Positions 8,686 to 17,663 of a stretch of 64,000 nt of DNA are shown here, in pieces. The notes beneath the pieces are model-generated. The model did no database searches, was not told where the DNA came from, and saw nothing but the letters and a program-made list of their open reading frames with translations. A program made the translations under genes and the position numbers. The stretch's first letter is position 1; the number at the start of each line of letters is the position of its first letter. Source of the DNA: Microbacterium sp. zg-B96 (GTDB lineage: Bacteria > Actinomycetota > Actinomycetes > Actinomycetales > Microbacteriaceae); NCBI RefSeq assembly GCF_030246865.1, contig NZ_CP126738.1:2046001-2110000 (forward strand), read 5' to 3'.

Positions 8686-9255
8686 TCAGCCGGCGAGGGC
8701 CGTCGCCAGCCGGGCGATGCCGAAGGCATAGGCGCGGTCGACGTCCCCGCCGAGCCGGAAGGCGCCGGCCAACTCCATGCCGATGAACCCCGTCGCCCAG
8801 GCCGTGACGGTGCGGGCCGCCTCGAGCGCGTCGTCCGCACCGGCAAGCTCGGTGGTGATGTGCAGCAGCGGGGCGACCGCGTGAGTGAGCGCCTCCGGGT
8901 CGGGCCGGGTCGCTTCGGAGGTCGGGGCGAAGACCAGCCGGTATTCCTCGGGGCGCGCGTGCGCGAACGAGCGCACCTCGTGGGCCAGCTCGGTGAGCTG
9001 CGCGCGCGCGTCCGGGCCGCCGGTGCGGCGGGCCACGATGGCGTCGAGACGGTCGCCGAGCTCGTGGGCGGCGGCGGTGGCGATGAGGCGGAGCAGCTGG
9101 TCGCGACTACGGACCCGTTTGTACAGCGACGGGGCGCGCACGCCCACCCGGTCGGCGACGGCCTGCATCGTCAACGCGGCCAGACCATCGGATGCCAGGA
9201 TGGCGCGGCCGGCGGCGACGATGCCGTCCAGCGAGGTGCGGGCGGGGGTGGGCAT
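8686..9255 (-). CDS. TetR/AcrR family transcriptional repressor
   Basis: A 189-residue regulator. Residues about 8-53 form the TetR DNA-binding domain, with the helix-turn-helix LTMQAVADRVGVRAPSLYKRV containing the typical SLYKRVRSRDQLL run. The C-terminal ligand domain has an RPEEYRLVF stretch like the WHG-type TetR C-domain. It is transcribed away from the MBL-hydrolase gene, and two overlapping palindromes at 9285-9312 sit in the shared promoter, so autoregulation and control of that hydrolase are likely. Confidence 0.9.
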   Translation of the reverse strand: MPTPARTSLDGIVAAGRAILASDGLAALTMQAVADRVGVRAPSLYKRVRSRDQLLRLIATAAAHELGDRLDAIVARRTGGPDARAQLTELAHEVRSFAHARPEEYRLVFAPTSEATRPDPEALTHAVAPLLHITTELAGADDALEAARTVTAWATGFIGMELAGAFRLGGDVDRAYAFGIARLATALAG

Positions 9256-9284
9256 GGGTGCTCCTTTCCGGATTCCACCCTATC

Positions 9285-9312
9285 GCTATGGCCCATAGCC
9301 ATGTAGGCTATG
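9285..9312. promoter_or_regulatory. Two overlapping palindromes, probable TetR operator
   Basis: GCTATGGCCCATAGC (9285-9299) is a perfect 15-base palindrome. It overlaps CATAGCCATGTAGGCTATG (9294-9312), a palindrome with seven-base arms and a five-base centre. A further half site, TAGCC, follows at 9318-9322. They lie between the divergent TetR and MBL genes. Size and position fit a TetR-family operator with two dimers sharing a half site. Confidence 0.75.
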
Positions 9313-9356
9313 CACCGTAGCCATCAACTCACACCTCCCTGCGAAGGAAGCGAACC

Positions 9357-10064
9357 ATGAAGCTCAGGCCCGGACTGCACCGGATCGGCAACGACATCAT
9401 CGCCGTGCATCTGATCGCCACGGATGCCGGCGTCACCGTCATCGACGCCGGGCTGGCCGGTCATTGGCGCGACCTGCTGGCAGAACTCGACGCCATGGAC
9501 CGGTCGCCGGCGGACATCCGCGGCCTGATCCTCACACACGGCGACAGCGACCACGTCGGGTTCGCCGAGCGACTGCGCCGCGACCACGGCGTGCCGGTCT
9601 ACATCCACGCCGCCGATGCCGCCCGGGCTCGCGGCGAGAAGCCCTCGAAGACACCGTGGCCGGGGATGCGCCTCGGTCCGACGCTCGGCTTCATCGGGTA
9701 CAGCCTCCGCAAGGGCGGCCTCCGCACGACCCCCCTCAGCGAGGTCATCGAGCTGCAGGGTGGCGAGGTGCTCGACCTTCCGGGCGACCCGCGCATCATC
9801 GCGCTGCCCGGTCACTCCCCCGGCAGCATCGCCGTGCACTCACCCGCCGTCGACGCGCTGTTCGTCGGCGACGCCCTGACCACCCGGCATGTGCTCACCG
9901 GGCGCCGGGGCGCCCAGCCGGCGCCGTTCACCGACGACCCGCAGCAGGCGCTGCATTCGCTCGCGGTGCTCGACGGCCTGCAGGCGAGCTGGGTGCTGCC
10001 GGGCCACGGCACGCCGTGGACGGCCGGGGTGGACCAACTGCTGCCCGAACTCCAGTCGCACTGA
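9357..10064 (+). CDS. MBL-fold metallo-hydrolase with variant metal motif
   Basis: A 235-residue beta-lactamase-fold hydrolase. The metal motif near residues 60-68 is THGDSDHVG, in which the second histidine of T-H-x-H-x-D-H is Asp. Later ligands are visible in GHSPGSIAV, GDALT and PGHG. Variants of this kind occur among actinobacterial MBL proteins and may change metal use. GAAGGAAG upstream of ATG 9357 is the ribosome site. Control by the divergent TetR gene suggests a detoxification or lactonase-like role; this is inferred. Confidence 0.85.
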   Translation: MKLRPGLHRIGNDIIAVHLIATDAGVTVIDAGLAGHWRDLLAELDAMDRSPADIRGLILTHGDSDHVGFAERLRRDHGVPVYIHAADAARARGEKPSKTPWPGMRLGPTLGFIGYSLRKGGLRTTPLSEVIELQGGEVLDLPGDPRIIALPGHSPGSIAVHSPAVDALFVGDALTTRHVLTGRRGAQPAPFTDDPQQALHSLAVLDGLQASWVLPGHGTPWTAGVDQLLPELQSH

Positions 10065-10123
10065 CGAAGCGACCCGCCGGGCGGGTTCTCCCGGAGACAG
10101 GATGCCGCGACGGGCGCGTCCGC

Positions 10124-10199
10124 TGGTACCCCCGGTGGGACTCGAACCCACACTTGAGCGATTTTAAGTCGCCTGCCTCTGCCATTGGGCTACGGGGGC
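10124..10199 (-). tRNA. tRNA-Leu (anticodon UAA), short variable arm, CCA encoded
   Basis: A cloverleaf folds from the minus strand: acceptor GCCCCCG with CGGGGGT (first pair G-U), a three- to four-pair D stem with GG in the loop, anticodon stem GGCGA/TCGCT with loop CTTAAAA (anticodon TAA), a five-base variable loop, T arm GTGGG TTCGAGT CCCAC, discriminator A and encoded CCA (10124-10126). Leucine tRNAs normally have a long variable arm; here it is only five bases (type I). By anticodon it reads UUA, a very rare codon in this GC-rich genome. Confidence 0.85.
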
Positions 10200-10249
10200 G
10201 CGGCGCGAGCGCCGCCGCCCACCCTAGCGCCGTGTGGACCGGCCGGTGC

Positions 10250-11680
10250 TCAGCGCGACGCGGCGGACTGCGCCGGTGCCTTGCCGGCGTCTTCCGCGGC
10301 GACCGTCTTCGGGTCGATCGCGGGGGCGGGCGCCGGAGCGTTCGCTGCCGGACGAGGCCGCGCCGCGAACTCTTCGAACACGTAGCGGGGGTTCTGCACC
10401 GTCTGGAGCGACACGTTGTCGCGGCTCAGCCACAGGTTGTGCCACCAGTCGCCGATGACGCGCCACTTGCGCTCCCACGAGGGCATCGCCATGCCGTGGT
10501 AGCCGCGGTGGGCGAGCCAGGCGATGAAGCCCTTGAGGGCGATGTTGCCGGACTGGAACACGCCGTTGTACAGACCCAGGCCCGCAACGGCACCCAGGTT
10601 GTGGTGGACGTACTCGGTCGGCAGCTCGCCGCGGATCACCGCGGTGAGGTTCTTCGCGAGCAGCTTGGCCTGACGCACCGCGTGCTGGGCGTTGGGAACG
10701 CAGTAGCCGCCGACGCCCTTTCCGGTGAGGTCGGGAACGGCCGAGACGTCACCGGCGGCCCACGCCCCCTCGACGACCTCGGCCTCGGTGCCGACGCGCA
10801 GGTCGGCGCGGGTGCGGATGCGACCGCGCTCCTCCACCGGCAGGTCGCTGCCGCGCACGACGGTGGGGTTGGCCATGACGCCGGCGGTCCAGACGATGAG
10901 GTCGGTGGGGATGACCTCGCCCGTGGAGAGCTCGACGTTGCCGTCGACGGCGCCCTTGACCTGGGTGTCCAGGTGCACGTTCGCGCCGCGCTTGGCGAGA
11001 TCCTTCAGCACCCATTCGCTCGTCTTCAGCGACACCTCGGGCATGATCCGGCTCATCGCCTCGATGAGGTGGAAGTGGGTGTCTTCGAACGTCAGCTGCG
11101 GGTAGTCCTTCAGCAGCGAGGATGCCAGCGCCCGCATCTCTGCGAACACCTCGATGCCGGCGAAACCGCCGCCGACGACGACGACCGTCAGCAGGCGGTC
11201 GCGCTCGGGACCGGCGGGGAGGTTGGCGGCGCGGTCGAAGTTGGTGAGGATGCGGTCGCGGATCGCGACGGCCTCTTCGATCGTCTTCAGACCGATCGCG
11301 TTCTCGGCGATGCCGGGGATCGGGAAGGTGCGCGAGACCGCACCGGCGGTCACGACGATCTGGTCGTACTCCTCCTGCCACGGGTCGCCGACGGCGGGAG
11401 TGATGGTGGCGACCTTGTTGGCGTGGTCGATCCCGGTGACCTTCGCGGTGATGACGCGGGTCTTCTTCAGGTGACGACGCAGGCCCACGATCACGTGGCG
11501 CGCCTCGATCTCACCCGCGGCAACCTCGGGGAGGAAGGGCTGGTAGGTCATGTAGGGCAGCGGGTCGACGATCGTGACCTCTGCTTCGCCTTTACGGAGG
11601 TGCTTCTCGAGCTTCCACGCGGTGTAGAAGCCCGCATACCCGCCGCCGACGACGAGAATTCTGGGCACGGTGACAGTCAC
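10250..11680 (-). CDS. ndh: Type II NADH dehydrogenase (NAD(P)/FAD-dependent oxidoreductase)
   Basis: A 476-residue non-proton-pumping NADH:quinone oxidoreductase, a peripheral membrane flavoprotein feeding electrons to menaquinone. The N-terminal FAD motif is VVGGGYAG near residue 10, the NADH motif VVVGGGFAGIE near residue 167, and WAAGDVSAVPD near residue 310 closes the FAD site. The C-terminal region (LAHRGYHGMAMPSWERKWRV) is the usual membrane-associating part, followed by an Ala/Pro tail. Start GTG 11680 has AGGAG nine bases upstream. It lies 12 bases after the S8 peptidase gene, so it may be in the eno-ftsB-DUF501 transcript. Confidence 0.93.
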   Translation of the reverse strand: MTVTVPRILVVGGGYAGFYTAWKLEKHLRKGEAEVTIVDPLPYMTYQPFLPEVAAGEIEARHVIVGLRRHLKKTRVITAKVTGIDHANKVATITPAVGDPWQEEYDQIVVTAGAVSRTFPIPGIAENAIGLKTIEEAVAIRDRILTNFDRAANLPAGPERDRLLTVVVVGGGFAGIEVFAEMRALASSLLKDYPQLTFEDTHFHLIEAMSRIMPEVSLKTSEWVLKDLAKRGANVHLDTQVKGAVDGNVELSTGEVIPTDLIVWTAGVMANPTVVRGSDLPVEERGRIRTRADLRVGTEAEVVEGAWAAGDVSAVPDLTGKGVGGYCVPNAQHAVRQAKLLAKNLTAVIRGELPTEYVHHNLGAVAGLGLYNGVFQSGNIALKGFIAWLAHRGYHGMAMPSWERKWRVIGDWWHNLWLSRDNVSLQTVQNPRYVFEEFAARPRPAANAPAPAPAIDPKTVAAEDAGKAPAQSAASR

Positions 11681-11692
11681 GGGGAAGAACTC

Positions 11693-12979
11693 CTAGATTG
11701 GGCGGGTCGGCTGGCGAGGGGTCCGAGCCGATCGGATGCGCCGGGTAGCAGCGGTGACACCGAGCGCCACCAGTATACCGGCCGCTGTCGCCGCCGTCAG
11801 CGGAAGGCTGCCGTACAGCAGGGTGTTCTCGGTCGGCAGGAGGGGTGACTGGGTGCGGGTGACGGCCTCCGGAGCCGGCAGCGGCGGGACCTCCACCGGC
11901 TGCGCCGAGGGCTCCGGGGTAGGCGTGGCATCCGCCCGCCGATACAGCCGGATCCACTCGCTGAGGCTTCCCATCGGGTTCTCGGTCACCGCCGCCACCG
12001 GCGCGGTGACCGCCGCGGCCGCGTTGACCAGGCCATAGCCGTAGAGCGCGTCCCGCTCCCGGGTCGTACCGGGTGCGGGGCGGGCGGTGCTGATGATGCG
12101 GTTGATGACGTTGGCGGCGTCGAGGTCGGGGTGGGCGGCGCGGACCAGCGCGGCGATGCCGGCGACGATCGGTGCCGCGCCGCTGGTGCCGTCCCACATG
12201 ACGGGCGAGCCGTCGGGTGAGACGCCCAAGAGGTCCTCACTGGGCGCCGAGACGGCGATCGTGATCCCCTGCGTCGATGCATCCACACTCGCCGCCCCCG
12301 ACCGATCGACGCCGCCGACGGTCAGCACGCCGGGGATCGTCGCGGGCGCACCGACGCGGTCGGTTCCGCTGCCGCGGTTCCCCGCAGCCACGATGACCAC
12401 CACGTCGCGCTCGAATGCGTAGAGGAACGCGTCATCCCAGCTTTCCGGCCAGTCGAGGGTATTGGTGGTGAAGGAGAGGTTGATGACGTCGGCGCCGTGG
12501 TCGACGGCCCACCGGATGGCGGACGCGACCTGATCGGCGAACGGTGTCGCAGCGGCCGCGCCGAAGCCCAGCGACACCGACAGCAGCTCGGCACCGGGCG
12601 CGACGCCGATGATCCCGGTGTCCGCTCCGGTGCCACGTCCGGCGGCCAGCGATGCCACGTAGCTGCCGTGGGCGGCGTCGACGGCACCCACCGGGGTGCG
12701 TCCGTCGGCGGCGCCGAGGCCCGAGAAGTCGGCGCCGTCGACGACGCCGCTGAACTCCACCGGGCCCCGGGCGACACCGGTGTCGATGACCGCGATCCGG
12801 GTGCCCTCGCCGCGGGTCGTCTGCCAGGCTTCACGGATGCCGTAGTCGTCGAGCCAGTACTCCAGCGCCCGCAGGTCGGGAACGGCAGCCGGTTCCGGTT
12901 CGGGTGCCGGCGCCGGTGCCGCGCCGAGCATCGCGATGGATGCCAGCACGAGCGCGGCGGCGGCCACCTTGCGCCTCAT
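11693..12979 (-). CDS. Membrane-anchored subtilisin-type (S8) serine protease, mycosin-like
   Basis: A 428-residue secreted protease. A signal peptide (residues about 1-25) precedes a subtilase domain with catalytic Asp in IAVIDTGVARG, His in DAAHGSYVASLAAG and Ser in WDGTSGAAPIVAGIAALV. A Pro/Thr/Glu-rich linker leads to a C-terminal transmembrane helix and a basic tail, the layout of mycosins (MycP) of type VII secretion. No other ESX component is in the window. ATG 12979 is chosen over a farther in-frame start because it overlaps the DUF501 stop (ATGA) and begins a normal signal peptide. Confidence 0.87.
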   Translation of the reverse strand: MRRKVAAAALVLASIAMLGAAPAPAPEPEPAAVPDLRALEYWLDDYGIREAWQTTRGEGTRIAVIDTGVARGPVEFSGVVDGADFSGLGAADGRTPVGAVDAAHGSYVASLAAGRGTGADTGIIGVAPGAELLSVSLGFGAAAATPFADQVASAIRWAVDHGADVINLSFTTNTLDWPESWDDAFLYAFERDVVVIVAAGNRGSGTDRVGAPATIPGVLTVGGVDRSGAASVDASTQGITIAVSAPSEDLLGVSPDGSPVMWDGTSGAAPIVAGIAALVRAAHPDLDAANVINRIISTARPAPGTTRERDALYGYGLVNAAAAVTAPVAAVTENPMGSLSEWIRLYRRADATPTPEPSAQPVEVPPLPAPEAVTRTQSPLLPTENTLLYGSLPLTAATAAGILVALGVTAATRRIRSARTPRQPTRPI

Positions 12980-13497
12980 TGCGTGCGTCCGCCGGGGTGC
13001 GCGCAGGTGCATCGCTGCGGCGACCATTCCGAGCGCTCCAGCGCACGGTCGCCGATCGGGTTGACGCCGGGCCCTGCGGCGAGGGCGTGACCTGCCAGCG
13101 CATGCAGGCACTTCACGCGCGTCGGCATCCCACCCGCGGAGATGCCCTCGATCTCCGGCACGTCCCCGTGGGGGGCGCGATCGGCGAGGTATGCCTCGTG
13201 GGCCCGGGCGTACTGCGCGGCGAGGTCATCGTCGGCGGCGAGCTCATCGGACAGCTCCCGCATCACCTGCTCCGCCTCCAGTGTCGACATCGCAGCCGTG
13301 GCGCCGGGGTGGGTGAGGTAGTAGAACGTCGGGAACGGCGTACCGTCGGGCAGGCGCGGCGCGGTGGCGACCACCGTGGGGTTACCGCAGACGCAGCGCG
13401 CGGCGATGCCCAGCACACCGCGGGCGGGGCGGCCCAACTGCTCGCGGAGCACCGCGAGGTCGACGTCGTCGGCGGGGTCGAACGGCGGGGTGCTCAC
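12976..13497 (-). CDS. DUF501 domain-containing protein
   Basis: A 173-residue cytoplasmic protein with the DUF501 features: LREQLGRPARG near the N-terminus, CVCGNP (a CxC pair), FPTFYYLTHP, and a C-terminal VKCLHALAGHALAAGPGVNPIGD block followed by RCTCAHP. The repeated Cys/His groups suggest metal binding. Function is unknown, but in actinobacteria this gene is regularly found between ftsB-like and Ppx/peptidase genes downstream of eno, exactly the setting here. Confidence 0.88.
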   Translation of the reverse strand: MSTPPFDPADDVDLAVLREQLGRPARGVLGIAARCVCGNPTVVATAPRLPDGTPFPTFYYLTHPGATAAMSTLEAEQVMRELSDELAADDDLAAQYARAHEAYLADRAPHGDVPEIEGISAGGMPTRVKCLHALAGHALAAGPGVNPIGDRALERSEWSPQRCTCAHPGGRTQ

Positions 13498-13535
13498 CCG
13501 AACAGGCTACCGTGAGGCTGCTGAGCGGATGCCGA

Positions 13536-14039
13536 TCACGGTGTGGGTGCCTCGGTGGGCGCGTCGGGCACGCCGATCTCATACGTGACGGTCTGCGCCA
13601 CTCCCGCTGCCGCCACCGAGCGGACCAGGCGTGTCATCCAGTCGCTCTGGGTCTCTTCGACGTCGGCGCTGACCCGGGCCTGCTCCCGCGGCACCTCGAC
13701 GGCCGGCAGATCGTTGTCCACGAGGAAGACGACCTCGCCGACGTGGTGGTAGTACAGCCGCTCGCGCGCCTGGGTGGTGATGTAGGCCGGGTCTTCCCAC
13801 CGGTCGCGCGCCGCCTCGAGCTCGGCGACCTCGTCCTCGCCCAACTGCACCGACCGCTCCAGCGCCGCGATCTGCTGACGCTGGTCGAGGTAGGTGCCCA
13901 CCGTCGGCACCAGCACGAGCGCACCCAGCACCACGAGGCCCAGCATGATGACCATGAAGCCGGACAGGCGGATGCCGCCCAGCCAGGCGCGCACATCGAC
14001 GCTCTGGGTACGAGAAGGGGGAGCCGTCGTCTTCGCCAC
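13536..14039 (-). CDS. FtsB/DivIC-type septum formation initiator protein
   Basis: A 167-residue bitopic protein: cytoplasmic N-terminus, one transmembrane helix (residues about 27-48), a coiled coil with an alternating DQRQQIAALERSVQLGEDEVAELE pattern broken across residues about 52-76, then the conserved WEDPAYI-T-ARERLYYHHVGE motif of the DivIC/FtsB family and a low-complexity tail. It would join the FtsQLB divisome complex. Start is GTG 14039; the ribosome site and this codon lie inside a strong hairpin (14011-14053). It follows eno by 32 bases. Confidence 0.88.
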   Translation of the reverse strand: MAKTTAPPSRTQSVDVRAWLGGIRLSGFMVIMLGLVVLGALVLVPTVGTYLDQRQQIAALERSVQLGEDEVAELEAARDRWEDPAYITTQARERLYYHHVGEVVFLVDNDLPAVEVPREQARVSADVEETQSDWMTRLVRSVAAAGVAQTVTYEIGVPDAPTEAPTP

Positions 14040-14053
14040 GGCTCCCCCTCTCG
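14011..14053 (-). promoter_or_regulatory. Strong hairpin enclosing the ftsB-like start site, after eno
   Basis: The arms CGAGAAGGGGGAGCCGT (14011-14027) and ACGGCTCCCCCTCTCG (14038-14053) pair over 16 bases with one bulged A and a ten-base loop. On the minus-strand transcript the 5' arm contains the GGGGGAG ribosome site and the first two bases of the GTG start codon of the division gene. The hairpin begins 18 bases after the eno stop, so it could act as an eno attenuator, a translational gate, or both. Confidence 0.7.
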
Positions 14054-14071
14054 TCAGTGTCTGATCAGCGC

Positions 14072-15391
<1,320 letters not shown>

Positions 15392-15465
15392 TCATTGGTC
15401 CGCTGTGTCCACTCTAGTGAGGCCGGTATCGACACCACAGGCCCCGCGCCGTGCAAGAGGGGCGG

Positions 15466-16134
15466 TCAGAGCACGATCGCGATCGCGACGCCGTCCCAGC
15501 CCTTCGCATCGAGCGTCTGCAGCGCGGTCGCGTCGAAGCGCGGATCGCGGGCCAGCATCTCCAGGCCCCGTTGCACGCCGATGACCTGCGGGTCGGTGGT
15601 CGCGGGGTCGGCGACGCGGCCGGCACGCGCGATGTTGTCGACCACCACGACCGTGCCGGGGCGGCCGAGCCGGGCGGCCCAGTCGAGGTAGAGCGTGTTG
15701 GACTCCTTGTCGGCGTCGATGAACACCAGGTCGAACGGATCCTCGCCCGCAAGCGTCGGCAGCACGTGCTCACCGCGGCCGATGCGCACGTCGACCCTGT
15801 CGGCCACGCCTGCCCGCTCGAGGTTTTCGCGCGCGACAGCGGCGATCTGCGGTTCCGCCTCGATCGTGACGACCCGACCGCCTGAGGGCAGGGCGCGCGC
15901 GAGCCAGATCGTGGAGTACGCACCGAGAGTGCCGATCTCCAGCACCCGCCGCGCGCCGGTCATGCGGGCGAGCAGGTGCAGCAGCTTGCCGTTGACCGGT
16001 GCCACTTCGATCGACGGCATGCCGGCGGCATCCTGGGCCGCGACGGCTGCTTCCAGCGCGGGATCGTGCCCGACGAGGGTGTCGGTGAGGTAGCGGTCGA
16101 CGCGCTGCCAGGACTCTTCGGTGGGCTCGTTCAC
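15466..16134 (-). CDS. SAM-dependent O-methyltransferase (Methyltransf_3 type)
   Basis: About 222 residues from GTG 16134, a length typical of catechol/caffeoyl-CoA-type bacterial O-methyltransferases. Motif I is VLEIGTLGAYSTIWLARALP, the acidic ribose-binding position follows in VTIEAEP, and FDLVFIDADKESN is the conserved Asp-metal region. In-frame starts at 16212 and 16350 would extend the protein by 26-72 residues; the first has no family similarity that I can see, so the start is uncertain. Substrate unknown. Confidence 0.85.
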   Translation of the reverse strand: MNEPTEESWQRVDRYLTDTLVGHDPALEAAVAAQDAAGMPSIEVAPVNGKLLHLLARMTGARRVLEIGTLGAYSTIWLARALPSGGRVVTIEAEPQIAAVARENLERAGVADRVDVRIGRGEHVLPTLAGEDPFDLVFIDADKESNTLYLDWAARLGRPGTVVVVDNIARAGRVADPATTDPQVIGVQRGLEMLARDPRFDATALQTLDAKGWDGVAIAIVL

Positions 16135-16331
16135 CCACCCAGGGTCGCGGCGCCCCCGGGCGGCGTCAAGTGACGCGTACCGGCAGGGCGCGTGAGTGTC
16201 AGCATCCGGCATCTGAGTCCGCCCGCCCGCCCGCCGCGATTTCGGAGAACGGCGCCATTCCGGATGCCCGCGGGCGAGAGGATCCGAGGTTGAGGTGTTC
16301 TCCGAAGAACCGGCACGCCCGCGCGTGGAAG

Positions 16332-16372
16332 CACGGGCACGAATACTCACTCACGGGCACGAATACTCACTC
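16332..16372. repeat. Two tandem copies of a 20-base repeat (GAATACTCACTC family)
   Basis: The 20-mer CACGGGCACGAATACTCACT occurs twice without change at 16332-16351 and 16352-16371, followed by C. The core GAATACTCACTC recurs at 37788-37915 with the same 20-base period in both orientations. This pair lies just upstream of the DUF4442 gene in the divergent region with the methyltransferase. Confidence 0.85.
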
Positions 16373-16394
16373 GGCGATCCGCCAGAATGTGTCC

Positions 16395-16868
16395 ATGCGT
16401 GTCACCCCCCAACGCCTCGCCCTCGGCATGAGCCTGTGGGCTCCCAACCTGTTCAGCGGCATCCGCGTGCGCCGGTTCTCCGACGACTGGACCAGTGCCA
16501 CGGTCGAGTTGCACGTCAACCTGATCACCCGCAACTACGTCAAGACCGCGTTCGGCGGCTCGATGTCGGCGATGACCGACCCGTACTTCTTCATGCTGGT
16601 GATGCACCAGCTCGGGCGGGACTACGTCGTCTGGGACACGCGCGGCGAGATCGAGTTCCTCAAGCCCGGAAAGGGCGTGCTGACGGCCCAATTCGAGGTG
16701 CCGCGCGAGAAGGCCGAGGAGCTGCGTGAGCGCGCCCGCGGCGGCGCGAAAGTGCTGGAGTGGTTCGAGACCGACGTCACGGATGCCGCCGGCGACGTCG
16801 TCGCCCGCGTGCGCCGCGAGGTCTACGTGCGCGAGAAGCGGCGCACCACCGCGGCAGCATCCGGCTGA
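16395..16868 (+). CDS. DUF4442 domain protein (hotdog-fold thioesterase-like)
   Basis: A 157-residue protein from ATG 16395. Signatures are the opening SLWAPNLFSGIRV, NYVKTAFGGSMSAMTDPYFFMLV and a central WDTRGEIEFLKPGKG, which fit DUF4442, a hotdog-fold family related to acyl-CoA thioesterases. Catalysis is not proven for the family. The upstream region carries two 20-base repeats, and no clear strong ribosome site is seen. It converges on the next gene with one base between stops. Confidence 0.8.
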   Translation: MRVTPQRLALGMSLWAPNLFSGIRVRRFSDDWTSATVELHVNLITRNYVKTAFGGSMSAMTDPYFFMLVMHQLGRDYVVWDTRGEIEFLKPGKGVLTAQFEVPREKAEELRERARGGAKVLEWFETDVTDAAGDVVARVRREVYVREKRRTTAAASG

Positions 16869-16869
16869 C

Positions 16870-17409
16870 TCACACCTCCGGGGGAATGCCGCGGTCGCGC
16901 ACGAGGTAGATCCACGGGAACGCCCGGCACGCGACCTGCCAGCCCTCGCGGATGTCCGCCGGTGGCGTCCGCCAGAGGACACGGCGATGCTCCCACTGGG
17001 TGTTGGTGCGCTGCATCCGGTGCGCGAGCATTCCCGCTTCCACCGTGCGCCAGCCGGCGCGGCCGGCGGCGTCCAGCTCGGCCATCTCGTCGAAGGCCGT
17101 CACCGGCCCGAGCCAGCGCTCGTCGGCGTCGGACTGGTCGGCGATTTCGGAGGCGGTATCCGACGAGCCCCCGAATCGCTGCTGCGCGGCCTGGCGCGAC
17201 ATGCCGAGCTCCGCGCCGATGAGGGCCCAGCTCGCTCCCCCGCCGCGGGCGGCGGCGACCGATCGCTGCAGGATCCCGCGGGCCTCCGCCTCGGCGCGCG
17301 CGGCCCCGTTGATGAGGGCAAGGTGGTCGTCCACGCCGAGGGCGGCGCCGTCGTCGACCTGCGCGGCCGCGAGGACGGCCCGGCCGACGGCGTCGGCCAG
17401 ATCGCTCAC
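16870..17409 (-). CDS. HTH protein, probable regulator (second gene of HTH/membrane pair)
   Basis: A 179-residue protein from GTG 17409, overlapping the stop of the small membrane gene (GTGA). Residues about 58-80 read ASWALIGAELGMSRQAAQQRFGG, a convincing helix-turn-helix of the type seen in small actinobacterial DNA-binding proteins. The N-terminal part is helical, and the C-terminal part has a Trp-rich region (WEHRRVLWRTPP, FPWIYLVRD). No known family name comes to mind. The two GTCAA-N7-TTGAC boxes just before the first gene of the pair are the natural candidate target. Confidence 0.7.
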   Translation of the reverse strand: MSDLADAVGRAVLAAAQVDDGAALGVDDHLALINGAARAEAEARGILQRSVAAARGGGASWALIGAELGMSRQAAQQRFGGSSDTASEIADQSDADERWLGPVTAFDEMAELDAAGRAGWRTVEAGMLAHRMQRTNTQWEHRRVLWRTPPADIREGWQVACRAFPWIYLVRDRGIPPEV

Positions 17410-17660
17410 GTCCGGTCATCCCTGCTGGGGAGCCACGCGGCCACAGGCTCCGCGCGCCCGAGTCCGTTGCCGTACCCCCAGAAGTACGCGCCCACAGCGA
17501 TCATGCCGATGCCGGTGCCCTGTACGGCTCCGCCCCAGAAGCCGCGCCACTCCAGCCCGATCGCGAGGATGAGAAGCACCGCTCCGAGGAGCATGCCCAC
17601 AATCGCGACCCACTTGACCCGTCCGATCGCGGCGGACGCCCGATTGCTCAGATTCTCCAT
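17406..17660 (-). CDS. Small two-helix membrane protein paired with HTH protein
   Basis: An 84-residue protein from ATG 17660. It has two hydrophobic helices (residues about 17-36 and 43-62) after a short basic start (SNRASAAIGRVKW), then a charged tail ending RDDRT. I do not recognise the family. An in-frame start 30 codons upstream would run through the palindromic boxes, so ATG 17660 is preferred. Its tight overlap with the HTH gene suggests the membrane protein and DNA-binding protein act together, for example as a sensor pair; this is inferred. Confidence 0.65.
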   Translation of the reverse strand: MENLSNRASAAIGRVKWVAIVGMLLGAVLLILAIGLEWRGFWGGAVQGTGIGMIAVGAYFWGYGNGLGRAEPVAAWLPSRDDRT

Positions 17661-17663
17661 GCC

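Noticed and set aside
8629..9306. Plus-strand frame of 225 codons opposite the TetR gene
   Set aside because: It is antisense to a clear TetR gene and has shadow-type composition.
9464..11848. A 794-codon plus-strand frame across the MBL gene, tRNA-Leu and ndh
   Set aside because: It runs through a tRNA and opposite ndh; no domain is recognisable in the product.
15466..16350. Methyltransferase with a 294-residue reading including the 20-base repeats
   Set aside because: The extra N-terminus is Arg/Ser-rich, runs into the tandem repeat and has no family similarity; a start near 16134 or 16212 fits the family length.
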